A stretch of DNA of 64,000 bases, from the NCBI GenBank assembly GCA_033439765.1, contig JAULSN010000003.1, positions 1,550,001 to 1,614,000 of the forward strand, read 5' to 3'. The notes under the pieces were generated by a model. The model was not told the DNA's origin and searched no databases. It saw only the letters and a program-made list of their open reading frames with translations. Shown one piece after another: positions 1-11,786 of this stretch. The first letter of the stretch is position 1. Every line of letters begins with the position of its first letter. A program made the position numbers and the translations under genes. This DNA is from Lasiosphaeria ovina (lineage: Eukaryota; Ascomycota; Sordariomycetes; Sordariales; Lasiosphaeriaceae).

Positions 1-1145
1 ACATGCGGAGGGTGCTGCACAGGGAAGACTCCCTCATAGCGAACCCACAGATACAGTCGCCCATCGACTATACTGAGGATGAGGATAGTAAATTTGCAAG
101 CTCGTGGAAGAAAAAGAAGTCGGCAATTCTCAAGAAGCTTCCTCTTGGGGTTGATGAACATGCCGCCAAACAAATACTGAACGAGATTGTAGTCCGGGGC
201 GACGAAGTACATTGGAGTGACGTTGCCGGACTTGATATGGCAAAAAACGCCCTGCGGGAAAACGTTGTCTATCCATTTCTCCGTCCCGACCTATTCATGG
301 GACTGCGAGAACCTGCAAGGGGAATGCTCCTATTCGGACCCCCTGGGACGGGCAAGACCATGTTGGCAAGAGCTGTTGCCACCGAATCCAAGTCGACCTT
401 CTTCTCAATATCTGCTAGCAGCCTCACTAGTAAGTACCTGGGCGAGTCAGAGAAGCTCGTCCGGGCACTCTTTTCCCTGGCCAAGGTTCTCGCCCCAAGC
501 ATTATCTTCGTGGACGAGATAGACTCGTTGCTGTCGCAACGATCCGGCTCCGGAGAGCACGAGGCTACAAGAAGGATCAAGACCGAGTTTCTTATTCAGT
601 GGAGTGACTTACAGCGAGCAGCCGTGGGAAGAGAGGCGGTGGACAGGGACAAAGATCGCGACGATGCCAGTCGGGTGCTTGTCCTTGCTGCGACAAATCT
701 TCCCTGGGCCATCGATGAGGCTGCGAGGAGGCGCTTTGTGAGGCGCCAGTATATACCTTTACCAGAATCAAAGACACGAGCGGTACAGCTCAAGACACTG
801 CTCGAGCAACAGAACCATACTCTCACTGACGCCGATATAGAAGTTCTTGTTGGCATAACTGATGGTATGTCGCGATCAAGTCTGGTGCATACCTTGCACC
901 GAATCTTAACTAACCACTAAACAGGATTTTCTGGCTCCGATATTACAGCTCTCGCCAAAGACGCAGCCATGGGCCCCCTTCGATCTCTCGGCGAAGCACT
1001 ACTACATATGACAATGGACGAAATACGCCCCATCGAACTCTCAGACTTTGTTGCTAGTCTGGTAACAATTCGGCCCAGCGTGAGCAAGACGGGACTCCAA
1101 GAATATGAGGATTGGGCTAAGGAATTTGGAGAACGGGGAGGATAG
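1..1145 (+). CDS. SAP1: SAP1/spastin-type AAA ATPase, 5'-truncated
   Basis: This is the C-terminal part of an AAA ATPase of the meiotic (spastin/fidgetin/Sap1) clade, which remodels protein complexes by ATP hydrolysis. Codons are in frame from base 3. Exons are 1-864 and 925-1145, joined across a phase-1 intron (GTATGT...ACAG), giving 360 residues in the window. Counting from the ATG at base 3, Walker A GPPGTGKT is at residues 112-119 and Walker B IIFVDEID at about 167-174. The sensor region [16 protein letters not shown] and the C-terminal AAA lid follow, with [20 protein letters not shown] in exon 2. The ATG at base 3 is probably internal, because yeast Sap1 has a long N-terminal region; upstream exons are outside the window. 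The family call is firm; Sap1 rather than another clade member is inferred from overall similarity. Confidence 0.85.
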
Positions 1146-1576
1146 GCAGGGAAGACTAGCATACCTTATCGTTATTTCCGAATGTACAACATTTGCAATA
1201 GTGAGGTTCGCATCAGAGTAGCATGGCATCTACCAGCAATCTGATGTCTCACACTTTACCCAGCCCCGTCTCCACATCCTCAAGACGCAGGATCAGAGGT
1301 CCGGATATGTGCGTAGATACCTAAGCTACATTGTGAAGTCTTTATCATTATTTCGGTTCTTTCTTCGCATACAAGGGGGATCGGATTGGCCGCGACTACG
1401 CCTCATCCCCAAGCAATGCAAAGCAATACCCACCCCCTCCGCGAGCCTCAAAATGCGGTAACAATGCGGATCAAATGTTACAAGACTATATACGCGGTGA
1501 AGCATCCCTAGATATTACATGCTAGACGTATCCTGGGACGGAGAACAATGGCTCGGAAAGATTCTTGCTTCCATTC
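1146..1576. other. Convergent 3' intergenic region
   Basis: This 431-base gap lies between the 3' ends of the AAA ATPase gene (+) and the uS17m gene (-). I see no coding signal; it presumably holds both 3' UTRs and poly(A) sites. Confidence 0.5.
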
Positions 1577-2192
1577 TCAGTCAACCTCCCGGGGGGTAAT
1601 TTTCCCTCGTACCTCCTTCTGTAACCGCTTCTCAACGCTTGCAGCATTCGCAAGCTTTATGTCAAGTATTTCTAGCTGCTTTCGCAGAGCTCGCCTCTTA
1701 TCCTTCGCCTCTCTCCACGCCGCCTCAGAAGCCCATCTATCCTGCTCTGTGGGCACCGCGGGGCGTTCCTCAATCGGTACGCCAGCCGGCGCAATAATGT
1801 GCTTAACCACGTGGCGCTTGTTCTTTGAGGTTCGCCAACCAGGCGTGATGGCCACCACGTCTCCGGTCCTGAGCGAGTTGTTGGGATCGTGGACTAGGTG
1901 CGTCTGGGGAGCTTTGAAGAACTACGCGACACCCCAATTAGTAGCCAACTCTAATACCACTGCCAGCATCTCCCTTTGTTGCTACACGCACAGAAACATT
2001 TCCCTGGGAATCCCGCAGTCACATCTCCTTCACATCCCTCTGATCATAACGCACCTTTTTGAGAAAGTTGTTCCATTTCTGACCGCCGACCGTGACCTTG
2101 ACCGTCCTGTCCATAAGCCCAGCCGATACTACAACGCCATGAAGTTCCCGAAACGATTTCGTAGCGGCTGTGATGGCAGTGGAGGTCGCCAT
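1577..2192 (-). CDS. MRPS17: Mitochondrial small-subunit ribosomal protein uS17m
   Basis: This encodes a component of the mitochondrial 37S small ribosomal subunit that binds rRNA through an OB-fold. Exon 1 is 2192-2055 and exon 2 is 1921-1577, with a phase-0 intron (donor GTGCGT, acceptor TAG), giving 160 aa. Exon 1 carries the S17 signature ELHGVVVSAGLMDRTVKVTV. Exon 2 continues with THLVHDPNNSLRTGDVVAIT, the conserved second half of the OB-fold. A long charged C-terminal extension of about 70 residues (rich in A, R, K, E) follows, as is usual for fungal mitochondrial S17. I chose the inner ATG at 2192 because the reading frame upstream of it (an ATG at 2243) adds residues unlike the family. 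A mitochondrial destination is inferred from the family; the N-terminus is short and weakly basic. Confidence 0.88.
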
Positions 2193-2724
2193 TGCTGGAA
2201 CGAGCGCGCGACCTTCTGCGAAAAGGTCGAGATCGATACACACAACTGATTCGCGAACGCCAAGAAAGAAAAGTGGCTGCTACCACAATGGGGGCGAAAC
2301 TATATTGATATCGTGGTATGCGGGTGAGTAGTTCGTGAGTTGGCGGTCTTGCGTACGCTTTCTTCTCGTCGTTGTGGGAGGTTTGGAAAAAACTCGAGCT
2401 GATATGGATAAGGCACCGAGGACCTTGAAGTGAGGCCGTCGAAATTTTGGCCTGGGTGCAACCCAGCTGTACATCAGTCTGCGGCTCTGAAGTGGCCTGG
2501 GGAAGTGGGTCTACGGATAAAGCTCGTGTAGTCTGCGGCAATGAGCTCCGCCAATGTTACATTTGGTCAGTACCTGCAAAGTGCCTTCGGTACCTTACAT
2601 ATCTGGTAAATACCTTACCCACAAGTATTCGTACTTGTATCTTGATACTGCCTGTGTCCACCCTGCGCAGAGAAGCAATACACATATAAGCTAAACAATT
2701 TTCTATTTCTAATACCTACCTAGG

Positions 2725-3007
2725 TACGGAGGCTTGGGCCAAAAAAAGGGTCACCTTCCCCAGTGCAAGGTCCAGAACGCCACGTCCCAAAGGGGGTTAG
2801 ATTGGACTCGCCAGCTGCCTGGTCAACAAGCCAGTCTTTCACAGTGCAAGAAGATAACTATCTTCAGCGCTATTACAGCGGGGTTTAACGAAGCTTGAAC
2901 GCATCTGTGGGTGAAGAACGGCACCTGGCAAACGAGCTGGCACCGTATGAGTCCGAATCCTGGCCACTGGGCAGGATGACCCTTTTTTTTTGGCCCGAGC
3001 CTCCGTA
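2725..3007. mobile_element. MITE copy 1 (283 bp, TA-flanked)
   Basis: This is a non-autonomous DNA transposon with terminal inverted repeats of about 30 bp. The left end starts TACGGAGGCTTGGGCC, then an A-run and GGGTCACC. The right end is the near-perfect reverse complement: GACCC, a T-run, GGCCCGAGCCTCCGTA. It has no coding capacity. A TA dinucleotide sits at each outer edge, consistent with a Tc1/mariner-type TA target duplication. A homologous element of nearly the same length lies at 30896-31176. It sits in the 5' flank of MRPS17 and beyond the 3' end of the LDB17 homologue. Confidence 0.85.
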
Positions 3008-3435
3008 TAGTATACGGTTTGGAATTACCGGGCTAGGCATCTGCAGTTCGTGCTGTTAAATACCTAGACTAACTCGGGAGGCATTTTATCTTCATCCGCT
3101 TCCTTACCTTGTTTAATACGAGGAGCAAAAGCCAAGAATCACTATTAGGTCCATTTAAGTAAAATATCTTTAGATAATAAGAACAAACGGCTGGTGGATA
3201 TTAAAACTCAAAGGGAGAAAAAAACCACAAAACGAACGCCCTGCTATGCCTCGTCGTTCCATGCCTATTAATATTGAATGTTTTCAGAGCCCGTCCTTAT
3301 CATGATCATAACAAATACCAAGACTTGCGATCCGATCATACGTGAAAGCCGGTCCTGTCCGGAAATAGGCATTTCTTGTCGTAACCCACCAGAAACGAGT
3401 TCGTATAGCTTACCATCTTCGTCTCGAGTCTGCAG
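3008..3435. other. 3' flank of the LDB17 homologue
   Basis: This is A+T-rich sequence between MITE copy 1 and the stop codon of the minus-strand LDB17 homologue. No gene is visible. It probably includes that gene's 3' UTR. Confidence 0.4.
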
Positions 3436-5124
3436 TCAAGTAGCAGTGGTCGAACCGGATGCTGGCAGCGTTTCGTTCGTGTCCAAAGATTCTCTAGCAT
3501 TGGGCGTCTTGAGCTTCGTCCGCCTTCTGGGGGGTGGGAGTTTCGGTGGTAGCTTCTTTTGACCGCTTCCGTGAATATGAACCCGTGTTACATTTGGTGA
3601 CTGGGTCATCGGTACGCCGTGACGGTGTCCAGGCACCTCTGGAAGAGATCTATGAGGCCTCAGACTTTTCGCCTGCTTTCCAACACCGTGACCTCCCTCG
3701 TGCTCGCGTCTGTCTCTGGACTCCTGCGCTAGATCCGACTTGAGACTTGGTGTCATAATCCCTGGTTTCTCGGAGACTTGTGCAATGAGACTGACGCCAC
3801 TCGCGCTCTGCGACAGAGAAAGACTGCCGAAAAGAACAGGACTCGGAGTCTCCTCAAAACTGTCGTTATCAAGAAGCCAGGCGATTTTCGCGACTCGCTC
3901 CACTAAGCGGAGGGTTGTCGGCTCAGGGGGCATGAAGTGCGCATTTCCCGAGCCGCGCAGAATGTCAAGAAGACTGAGAATCTGATCTCGTTTGTAATGG
4001 GGCGGTTGGCCGAGCTGCGTGTGGGCAAGCAGCGGGGCAAGGACTCTCAAGTACGTATGCCTGAGGACATTCATCTCCCCGGGCAAGTCGAGCAGGTTGC
4101 GAATAATGACATCGAGAAGAACTCGCAAGTCGTTTGTGTAGAAGTACTCGTAGGTCGCCGATGTCGTAAATAAGAGATAGAGCAGCTTGAGAATAAGAAG
4201 CTGAAGCGAAGTCTCTGTCTCTCGATTTAAAAGTAGAATAATGTTCTCGCCAAAGGTGCGGAACGAGGGGCCGTGAACGCTTAGGACCTTTACGACCCTG
4301 TTCGTCATCGGGGATGAAGGCGATGTGGGATCGACCGCTGCTGATGTCGATGCAACCATGTACTGCTCGTTTAAAACCAGCTATTTGGGCTTGTTAGATG
4401 CGCATCTAAGAAACTCAGGGTCGGGGCCAACCTACCAGAACCCGGATGACGGGATAATGATACGGGTCGTTCACATCGTCAGATAGAGCCTCAATGAGCT
4501 GGAACAAATACGTGACGAACCCGTCGTCAACCTGCATCAGGTCTTCGGGGCGCAAGCGCTCAATGCGAGACATCTCGTACATTAGCTCCAAGAGAAGGCG
4601 ATGCAGGCGGTGGTCACATTCTCCACAACCCTTGATGAGATCGAGCAACCGGGAAAAGCAGCCTTCGCAGACCATGCACCGAAACGTCGATTCTTCGGTG
4701 CGGCCATCGAGAAGCAGAAAGTTGGCAATGCCATGGAGAGGCCCGTACTCGTCCTCCTGCAGTAGACTGTATATGATTTGCGTCCGCACGTAATCCTTGT
4801 TGGCATTGAAGATTGCACTATCTAAAAGCTTTTGGGAACAACTTGCGATATCGTCTTCACTGCCAAGGTATTGATCGCGGCCTTGGGCAACGAGGTGGAG
4901 CCAGGAGCGCAAGGCATTGTCGAGTGCCTCGTAAGTCGTGCAGGGTCCAGATAGGATTTCGTTCAAGGCTGGAAAACGATCAATTGACATGAGCAATGTC
5001 CCGTCTCGAAGCAAGAGAAAAGACCACCCGAGAGTGCTCGGGCTGCAAGAGAACCACCAGACTCACCATTCCAAAACTGCTGTTCGTTCTCGGCAGGCCA
5101 AGCAATGACCTCGAGGTCCGCCAT
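3436..5124 (-). CDS. LDB17: SPIN90/Ldb17 family Arp2/3 activator
   Basis: The family (yeast Ldb17, fission yeast Dip1, animal SPIN90) activates Arp2/3 complex without a pre-existing filament and seeds actin patches at endocytic sites. Exons are 5124-5067, 5004-4436 and 4380-3436 (phase 1, then phase 0), giving 523 aa. The short first exon ([19 protein letters not shown]) joins [15 protein letters not shown]. The helical leucine-rich SPIN90 domain spans most of the first 380 residues and includes [10 protein letters not shown] at the exon 2/3 junction and [16 protein letters not shown]. The C-terminus is disordered and ends in a proline/basic stretch ([13 protein letters not shown]) of the kind that binds SH3 domains, as in Ldb17. 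Splice junctions fit the frame and family; the C-terminal tail is the least certain part. Confidence 0.88.
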
Positions 5125-5910
5125 GTTCTCAAGCGAACAGCGCCAACAGCTTAGTCGAGGGACTGGGCATCACGAGAACGGGGTTCGTAACCAGCCTTGG
5201 GCACGCCAAATCGTTGTCGAAATTGGCTCGATGTTCTTTTGGAAGTTGGTGGAGGTCCTCCTCAACCAGGGAAAGTATCCATGCAAACTGTAACGCGCCT
5301 GCGGGTCAGCGAGCTGGACAGCGGGGATACCTAGCGGGATGACGGGATAGCGGGGCAACTTCCACTCAATACTCTCCGTACATATTCGGCTTTTGCTGCC
5401 GAGACGCTTCCCAATCTTTGTTTGGATTGAGTTTCGCATGCACAGGCCAAATCTGCCACATTGAGCCTATGGTCAGATCAGAATCTTCCGACGTGGGTTC
5501 GGATTGTATCCCATATGTGTCTCGAGAATCACACATCAGATTTGTATTCCAGCTGCAATAGTCCAGGGCGGGTGTACACGCAGGAAAATGGCATTTGTGA
5601 CCATTCAGCTTGGAAGGTAAAGATACTCCTTATTTTCTCCTTCTCTTTCTCCGTGATGATCAAATGGGGTGATACGTGTAAATGTATTGGTAGTTTTAGG
5701 CACTGTTGTGTTTTCGGCGCATTTCTAAGGAGTCTACAGCTTGGATATTCGTGGGGCCGGCATGAACTACAGATAAAATATATTTCTTGGCGATCGAGTC
5801 TAATAAGCCACTACGAACCTATAAATCCAACCCAACAACCCATAACACCTCCCCCGTCTATTGTCGTATACTTAAAAGAACCCATGGCCTTCCTTGTATC
5901 CTGTATGGTT
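5125..5910. other. Tandem intergenic region, LDB17 homologue to PDAT
   Basis: This contains the promoter of the minus-strand LDB17 homologue and the 3' flank of the minus-strand PDAT gene. A 242-codon plus-strand frame starting at 5461 overlaps the PDAT gene and resembles nothing I know. No other signal was found. Confidence 0.4.
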
Positions 5911-7849
5911 TCACTCGTCATCATACACCTTCGCCTTCTCCGAGTACTCGACAATGTTGCTGACAATGTAGTTTCCAATGGTGTCACCTTTGCCGGCGGC
6001 GATCCTAAGGATGAACTCGTTCAAATTTTGCCTCCCCAGAATGTCGACATGGTCAGCCGTCTTGGGCCCTCCTCTTGGATTGAAGCGCTCGGGTTCGTGT
6101 GGCATCTCAACAACGGTCACCTTGACACCTACAGGATTGTACCTCTTAATATTCCATCCACGGTTGCACATGTATCCAGTGCTCATTAAGTTGACCGTTC
6201 CGTCACCCTCCCCCATAATAACGCCGTGGTCAACCTCGCCCTGCGTCAAGCCCGTGTCTATCGTCATATTTAAGTTAGTTATCGAGCCGGGTTCTGGAGA
6301 GCGGTAGAAATATGCTCTTTCTGTCGGCTTGCCCACGCCATAAAAGCAATATATCTTGAGACTGGGTGCGAGCGGAAGTCGAGTCTCCAGAGGGTTTATC
6401 CACTTCCTCGGGTCGGCTTCGTTGGCCTCAACGTCGGCTCTCGTATGGGCGACACCATGAGAATAGCTACCCAGGATCTGGTCCCGATACCAGTCGTCAG
6501 TGGTCTCAAGCAAATACTTCATAGCTTCATCCACCGTAAAGTTCTTATCAGGGGTCGTCCAATTCTGGCCGATTCGAAAATTCAGGAACGACCCGAAGCT
6601 ATGCTCTTGGCCGGGCCGGTCGTCCGGGGCCGAGTCAAGATCGCCCCAAATAGCACTTCCACCAATTGGAAGCATTGATGAGATCCCAGGCATCGCACGA
6701 AAGATTTCGGCACGCTCATCCTTGCTAAGAAACTTCTCAAGCCCGTAGACAGCGAATGCGTTTAGCTGTGCGGTATCGCGCATCTCACCGGAGAGGATGG
6801 CTGCGACATCCTTGACTGCGCCAAGCAAGCATCCGCTAACATTAATCCAAGAATCGATATGTTTTTCGACCCAATCATCGCCGCCTTTGCCGCCATGATC
6901 GGACGCGACCCAGTGAAGAAAGTAGAAAACTACTTGGCCGCCCATACTGTGAGATGTGAGAACGACCTTCTTATTTTCGACGTGTACCGACATCTCAATG
7001 TAGCATTTCAGCCTGGTGAAATAATGGTCCCTCGTTTCAAGGTTTGGATACGACAGCCGCCAGTCATACGCCGCAGTGAAGGAATTGGTCGAGTCGTACC
7101 CTAGGGATGCCAGGTTCTCTAGAATCTTGTTCCAAATCCAGTATCCCGTAATGAAGAAATCGGTAGCATCGAACCCCTGTGCAGCACGCAGTTTAATGTC
7201 TGGAGGATCCAAGCCCGTTCTCTTGTCCAGCATGATGTGCTTCTTCCAGACCTCTTTCTCCATAACCAGAGCCCTCATCATGCTCCAACTGCCCCATAAA
7301 CGCTTTCGAAAGTAGGGCCGAGATATGTTCGAGGTTCCCCAAGACTCGAGCCCGGTAGAGATCACCCCCGGGATCATGATGATGGGGTTGTGTGCGGAGA
7401 GACCCTCAGAGCGGACCTTGAGACCAACCGAGAAGGCGTCGTAACTGTCAAGAAAATCGCGTTCGCCATTCTGAGATTATGCAGCGTCAGCGGAAAGATC
7501 GTAAAGGTGAGCGAGGTTAGGGCGTGCCATCGTGTGCATGCTAACGTACGACGAGATCCCGCATGTCCTTCACCAAGCCAGCCGGAAGAACGTCGAACAG
7601 GCTGTCCATGCTCAGCTCCCCAATTTCCGGGAATCCAATCAAGTCGTTGCTCTTGGCAAAAAAACCAGCAGCTATGATGCCAAACAGACTGCCTAGCAGG
7701 AAAATCGCCGTGGTCCTCCGTTTCCGCGCTTTTGGCCGATGGTGGACTACCCTGACCTTCTCGCCATCTTTGACAGGACTCTCGGCCCGGGGCGTCGGCG
7801 ACTCTGAAGAATCATTTCTGGCTGGACGGCGGCGGAGGGTGCTGGCCAT
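5911..7849 (-). CDS. LRO1: Phospholipid:diacylglycerol acyltransferase (Lro1 type)
   Basis: This enzyme transfers an acyl chain from the sn-2 position of a phospholipid to diacylglycerol, making triacylglycerol and lysophospholipid at the ER/nuclear envelope. Exons are 7849-7550 and 7470-5911, with a phase-0 intron (GTACGT...CTCAG), giving 619 aa. The N-terminus is basic and is followed by one membrane helix at about residues 46-66 (TTAIFLLGSLFGIIAAGFFA). The LCAT/PDAT fold follows: GVISTGLESWG lid region, YDWRLS, the nucleophile motif HSMGG with Ser at about 275, a GGSAIWGD loop and a C-terminal HVDILG containing the likely catalytic His. Length matches yeast Lro1 (661 aa). The start was chosen at the Met followed by the basic N-terminus; upstream in-frame codons look non-homologous. 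Confidence 0.93.
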
Positions 7850-8884
7850 GGTGGATGTACGCTGTCTGTCGGTCGAGACGTGCTTATGGCCCTGGTTGGA
7901 TGGAAATGCCAACACGACAAGCCGCCAACTGTGTCGAACGAAGGCACACGCCGATTCTGCTGCGAGACTCCCGTCCACTAGTACAAGCTAGCTTGCCATG
8001 AGGCTATATTGGAAGTTTTACTTTTCCTTCAATATAGACGGGATCGGGCGCTAGAGATCTTGACGGCGTTGGGTCGCTAGCAAGCTCTGTTGTTACCTGG
8101 AGAGTTTTCGGTATTTCAGTATGGTAATTATTAGCGTTCCTTACCCTGGTCAATACATGCACAGTACATTACCGCACGTGCATCACGATGACCGCTCCAA
8201 ATCTGAGACGGACCCTGCAGCGGTTGGCGATTGCTTGCTCGCGCTTCGCCTCTGCTGAACTCGGCACATTCTATTATCATGTACACACTACCTTACGTGC
8301 CTTATTCAGAACTGTGCTGCCGTTTACGCAGGACCTACCTTATTTCAAGCACTTGAGAGCAGGGGTCTTGACGTACCTTTAACTGCGAACTTCAAGCTGG
8401 AAACGTTGTAGAATAAGAAACGTACAATACATTACATACACACCTCACTCCATGGATACGCAAGTACCTATATAGCTTAGTTATCCGTTGGTAAGATATG
8501 CATGTACAATACATAAAACCTTGTAATAATACCCTATGTAGGTATCCCCTCCAGACCAACAGCCCCTCCGAATCCGCCTTATTACTTGAAGCAAGAAATC
8601 AGACTGCATGGGAGAGCCCGAGAAAATTGAAGGCTGTTGATCCGTACTCTGTACTAGTAGGTACCTATGAATGCGGGGTCAATTCAGTTGGCTAGTACGG
8701 AGTATGTACCTTCTCCGCTCGTCGGCAGCTGACCTCTCCAAGCTCAACTCCTTTGGCTTTGGAGGTGCTCCTCTTGTTTATTTGTTAGAACGACCGTGAC
8801 CACCTCCAAGGAGCAACTATGACTCAATAATCTGCACCATTGACACTGCATCCTGCCTTGTACGGTGCATACCCACCGTCGCCT
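7850..8884. promoter_or_regulatory. Divergent promoter region, PDAT / NAA30
   Basis: This is about 1 kb between two divergent genes. It contains the E-box palindrome GCACGTGC at 8174-8181, a possible bHLH (Cbf1/SREBP-like) site, and a TACGGAGTA motif near 8694. No coding signal was found. Any regulatory role is inferred. Confidence 0.4.
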
Positions 8885-9577
8885 ATGGCAGCCCTCCCGC
8901 GAGATCAGAAAACCATGGAAGACACTCCTCGTCAGACTGGGCTCCCTGGCGAACTAAAATACAGTCAATACGAACACTCGCTGGAGACACAGTACCTACC
9001 GGCCATTCGCGCGCTTATCTCTAAGGATTTGAGCGAGCCGTATAGCATATATGTCTACCGCTATTTTTTATACCAATGGGGGCATCTGTGCTTTATGGTG
9101 CGTGTCTTCGACTGCTTGTGTCGCCTACCTACAAGGTTGCCGAGTCTTCAGCCAGACTGACCCAACCTCATCTTCCCTTTGCAGGCACTTAATCCCCTCG
9201 ATTCGTCGCTTGTTGGTGTAATTATATGCAAGCTTGAGCCACACGCCTCGCATTCGCCCCCGACCCTCCGTGGCTACATTGCCATGCTTGCCGTGTCGGC
9301 TACGCATCGTGGGCATGGCGTTGCTACTGCGCTTGTCAAGAAGGCTATTGATGCCATGGCCGAAAGGAGTGCCGACGAGGTCGTTCTAGAGACCGAGGAA
9401 ACAAATATCCCAGCAATGAGGCTTTACGAACGTCTGGGCTTTTTACGGTCCAAGAAGCTGCATCGGTACTACCTTAATGGAAACAGTGCCTACCGGTTGG
9501 TCTTGCTTCTGAAGGCAATAGACCCTGACGCCGCTGCCGACTTCTCTCTCGATGACGCAGACCTAGTGCCGAGGTAG
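8885..9577 (+). CDS. NAA30: NatC catalytic subunit, N-alpha-acetyltransferase NAA30 (MAK3)
   Basis: This GNAT acetyltransferase acetylates the N-terminal Met of proteins starting Met-Leu/Ile/Phe/Trp, acting with NAA35 and NAA38. Exons are 8885-9097 and 9185-9577, with a phase-0 intron (GTGCGT...TTGCAG), giving 201 aa. Exon 1 holds LPAIRALISKDLSEPYSIYV and YRYFLYQWGHLCFM, which are diagnostic for NAA30. Exon 2 holds the acetyl-CoA loop RGHGVA within ATHRGHGVATALVKKAIDAM, then LETEETNIPAMRLYERLGF. A second ATG at 8915 (MEDTPRQ) is an alternative start; I chose 8885 as the first ATG in frame. The identification rests on strong family similarity. Confidence 0.93.
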
Positions 9578-10287
9578 ATAAATACAACAGGTAACTACCT
9601 ACCTACTTACCAAGAAAAGGGCTATGTTCCATGATCAGGCTAGTCCCGGCGGTTTCTTCCTCCATGCCTGGTTACGGACACACCGCTCTGCGTTCTAGGC
9701 AGATTTTGCAAGACCAACTATTTGGTCTCGTCCTGAACTCCACGACCATCGTTACAGGACCACGGTCTCTCAGCCATAGTTGATAAATAATACCAAAACC
9801 ACTCGGCCCAGTATTACTTGAGCCACGAGGGGAAATTGGCGACGGCTGCCTTGGGGACCCTTCGACACAACCTAAGCAGCTTATGCTTGAAGGTGGCCAG
9901 GATTGGTCGGCCTCGTGAGAGCGGTTTGGCCGTGGATAAAAAAGTAATAAATTCCTTCCTCCCTCTAAGTAGAGTTATCTAAGACTTAGGCGCTCAAAGT
10001 GAATATCACACGACAAATGCCCATTGTCTCATCGATATTTCGAAGCGCTCTTAATAAAACCAATTCATAGACTAAGTACTCCATAGAGAGCTCATAAATA
10101 CTAGGACTTTGCCTAAGCACTATCTCAACACCCAACTCGCGCCGAAAAGGAGCTCTCGGTAGGGTATAGAAGTCAATGGCTATTCGGTGTGAAATCACTA
10201 GGTGGAGATTTCGGCCATCGACTGAATGGCATAATAGATAAGCCATATCACATCTTCCCGTGTCGTTCGTTAAGGGGATCATTGACA
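9578..10287. other. Convergent 3' intergenic region, NAA30 / DUF1917 gene
   Basis: This is A+T-rich sequence between two convergent genes. It starts with a run of ACCTACCTACTTACC-type repeats just after the NAA30 stop. No gene was found. Confidence 0.4.
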
Positions 10288-11344
10288 CTATATGCGTCGC
10301 AAGACAAAGCTGTCCTTGATATATAGGAATACCTCATTCGAGGAGTACTGCTCGAGGTTAGTCCCAGCCATGCGGTATGTTGTGGAACTTGGCTCCTTAC
10401 CATCGACGCCGGGATATCCCATTCGTTTCCTCCATAAATCCCAATTTCTGTCCAGGCATCTAAAGGGCATAGTTTCCTTTTTTTTAAAAAAATTGTTCGT
10501 AAGGTTTGCAGTCGGCGGATGTCAAGGAGAACTAACCACACTTATAATATATCTGCTTCCCACTTGGTCTCACGAGTTCCAGCTCTCTCATCCGATTCAG
10601 TACACGGGCGATATCGCCTTTGTCCCTGAAGTCTCTGGTGTATATGCAGATAAGTCTCTCCTTCTCAGATTCGACTCGTATTTCGACTTTGGCCGCGGTA
10701 CCGAGTTCGTTGTTTGCTGTCGCTCGAGCAACCTTGCCCCATACCTCATTGACATTTCCGGGTTCGGGGAAAAGCATCCATTTGCCGCTCAGCACATTGC
10801 AAGCAATCGCAAGATCACAAAGGTCTTGGACGGCCTCTTCACGTTCCTTGGAGATCTCTCTCTTCGCAACAAAAGGTGTTTTTCCACTCGCATTGCTCAT
10901 GGCGATAAATTTGGATAGCATGCGGAGTCTTTCCTCCCCGCCCTGCTTGAACGCGGCGACAGCTCCGCTGCTTTCGCCGGGAATGAAGGGATTCGCGACC
11001 CATATCCAATCAAAGCCCAGAGTCCAGTTGGTGGTTGCCGGGGGCAGCCGAGCAAGAAAACTGTCTATACTTTCGTTCAACTGCCAGGCACCGATTCTGC
11101 CCTCGAATTTGTTGTGCAAGTGTCCTTTTCCGGGCTGTTTCTCAAGATCTTCACGAAATGCGTGGGCAGTAACCTCATTGTGACTCTTCCACCAAGCCTC
11201 AGCGTTGAAATCGTCAACGCGTGCCTTTAACCCTGAGATGGTCTCTTCGTCGCCTATTCTTGTCAGAGAGATTAGCCAATGCTGAGTTCTCGGAGGGAGG
11301 CAGCGGTGGGGGGGAGGACCATAGAAGTCCGAATCTGAATCCAT
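10288..11344 (-). CDS. DUF1917 / Bles03 (C11orf68-like) protein
   Basis: This is a conserved eukaryotic protein of unknown biochemical role, related to human C11orf68/Bles03. Exons are 11344-10537, 10459-10401 and 10347-10288, giving 308 aa. The domain starts around residue 80 with the segment containing WTLGFDWIWVANP. It continues through VLSGKWMLFPEPGNVNEVWG and ends across the two short exons as YKCDAWTEIGIYGGNEW and ASMYSSNEVFLYIKD. These last motifs are intact only if both small introns are removed (donors GTTAGT and GTAAGG), which supports the model. The final exon encodes just 19 residues and the stop. Distant similarity of Bles03 to eIF4E-like folds is known for the family; function here is unassigned. 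Confidence 0.82.
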
Positions 11345-11786
11345 TGTTGACGCTCATAGTAGACGCTCTTTCTGTACGTTTCACGCGGACGCGATTTTTT
11401 TTTCTCTCTTCCTCTTGCCTTTTCCGGGTTCTTTTTGGCGTGCATGAGTTTTGGGAGCTTGGTTGTGTGCTGTACTAGTTGAACGAGGACATTCGCCGGC
11501 CATAAGACGGAAGGATCGGCCGATTAAATGGCGGTCAAGAGATGAAAAAAATTTAGTTCATAATTATCACAGAGGGGCAGGTCTTGCCTGGCCGCTAGAG
11601 ATATGCATGTGTCTTTCCGGTGATGTTCAGACGGCAGCCAGATTGTTTGGTTCCAATCCTCGCTTGACCTGCGTTTTGCTAGCCTGGATAGGAAAAAAAA
11701 AGCAAATTTCAACAACCCCAAACCACATTTCCCAACCACGTTGTCCAACAACACACAGTCAAGAAATTCACCTGGACTGCAAGAAA
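11345..11786. promoter_or_regulatory. Divergent promoter region, DUF1917 gene / DPH7
   Basis: This is 442 bases between divergent starts, with a T/C-rich tract at about 11394-11425. No specific site was identified. Confidence 0.35.

Noticed and set aside
1548..2249. A 233-codon plus-strand open frame
   Set aside because: It is antisense to the spliced mitochondrial S17 gene, which has clear family motifs.
5461..6189. A 242-codon plus-strand open frame
   Set aside because: Its right part runs antisense to the well-supported PDAT gene and the left part has no family resemblance.
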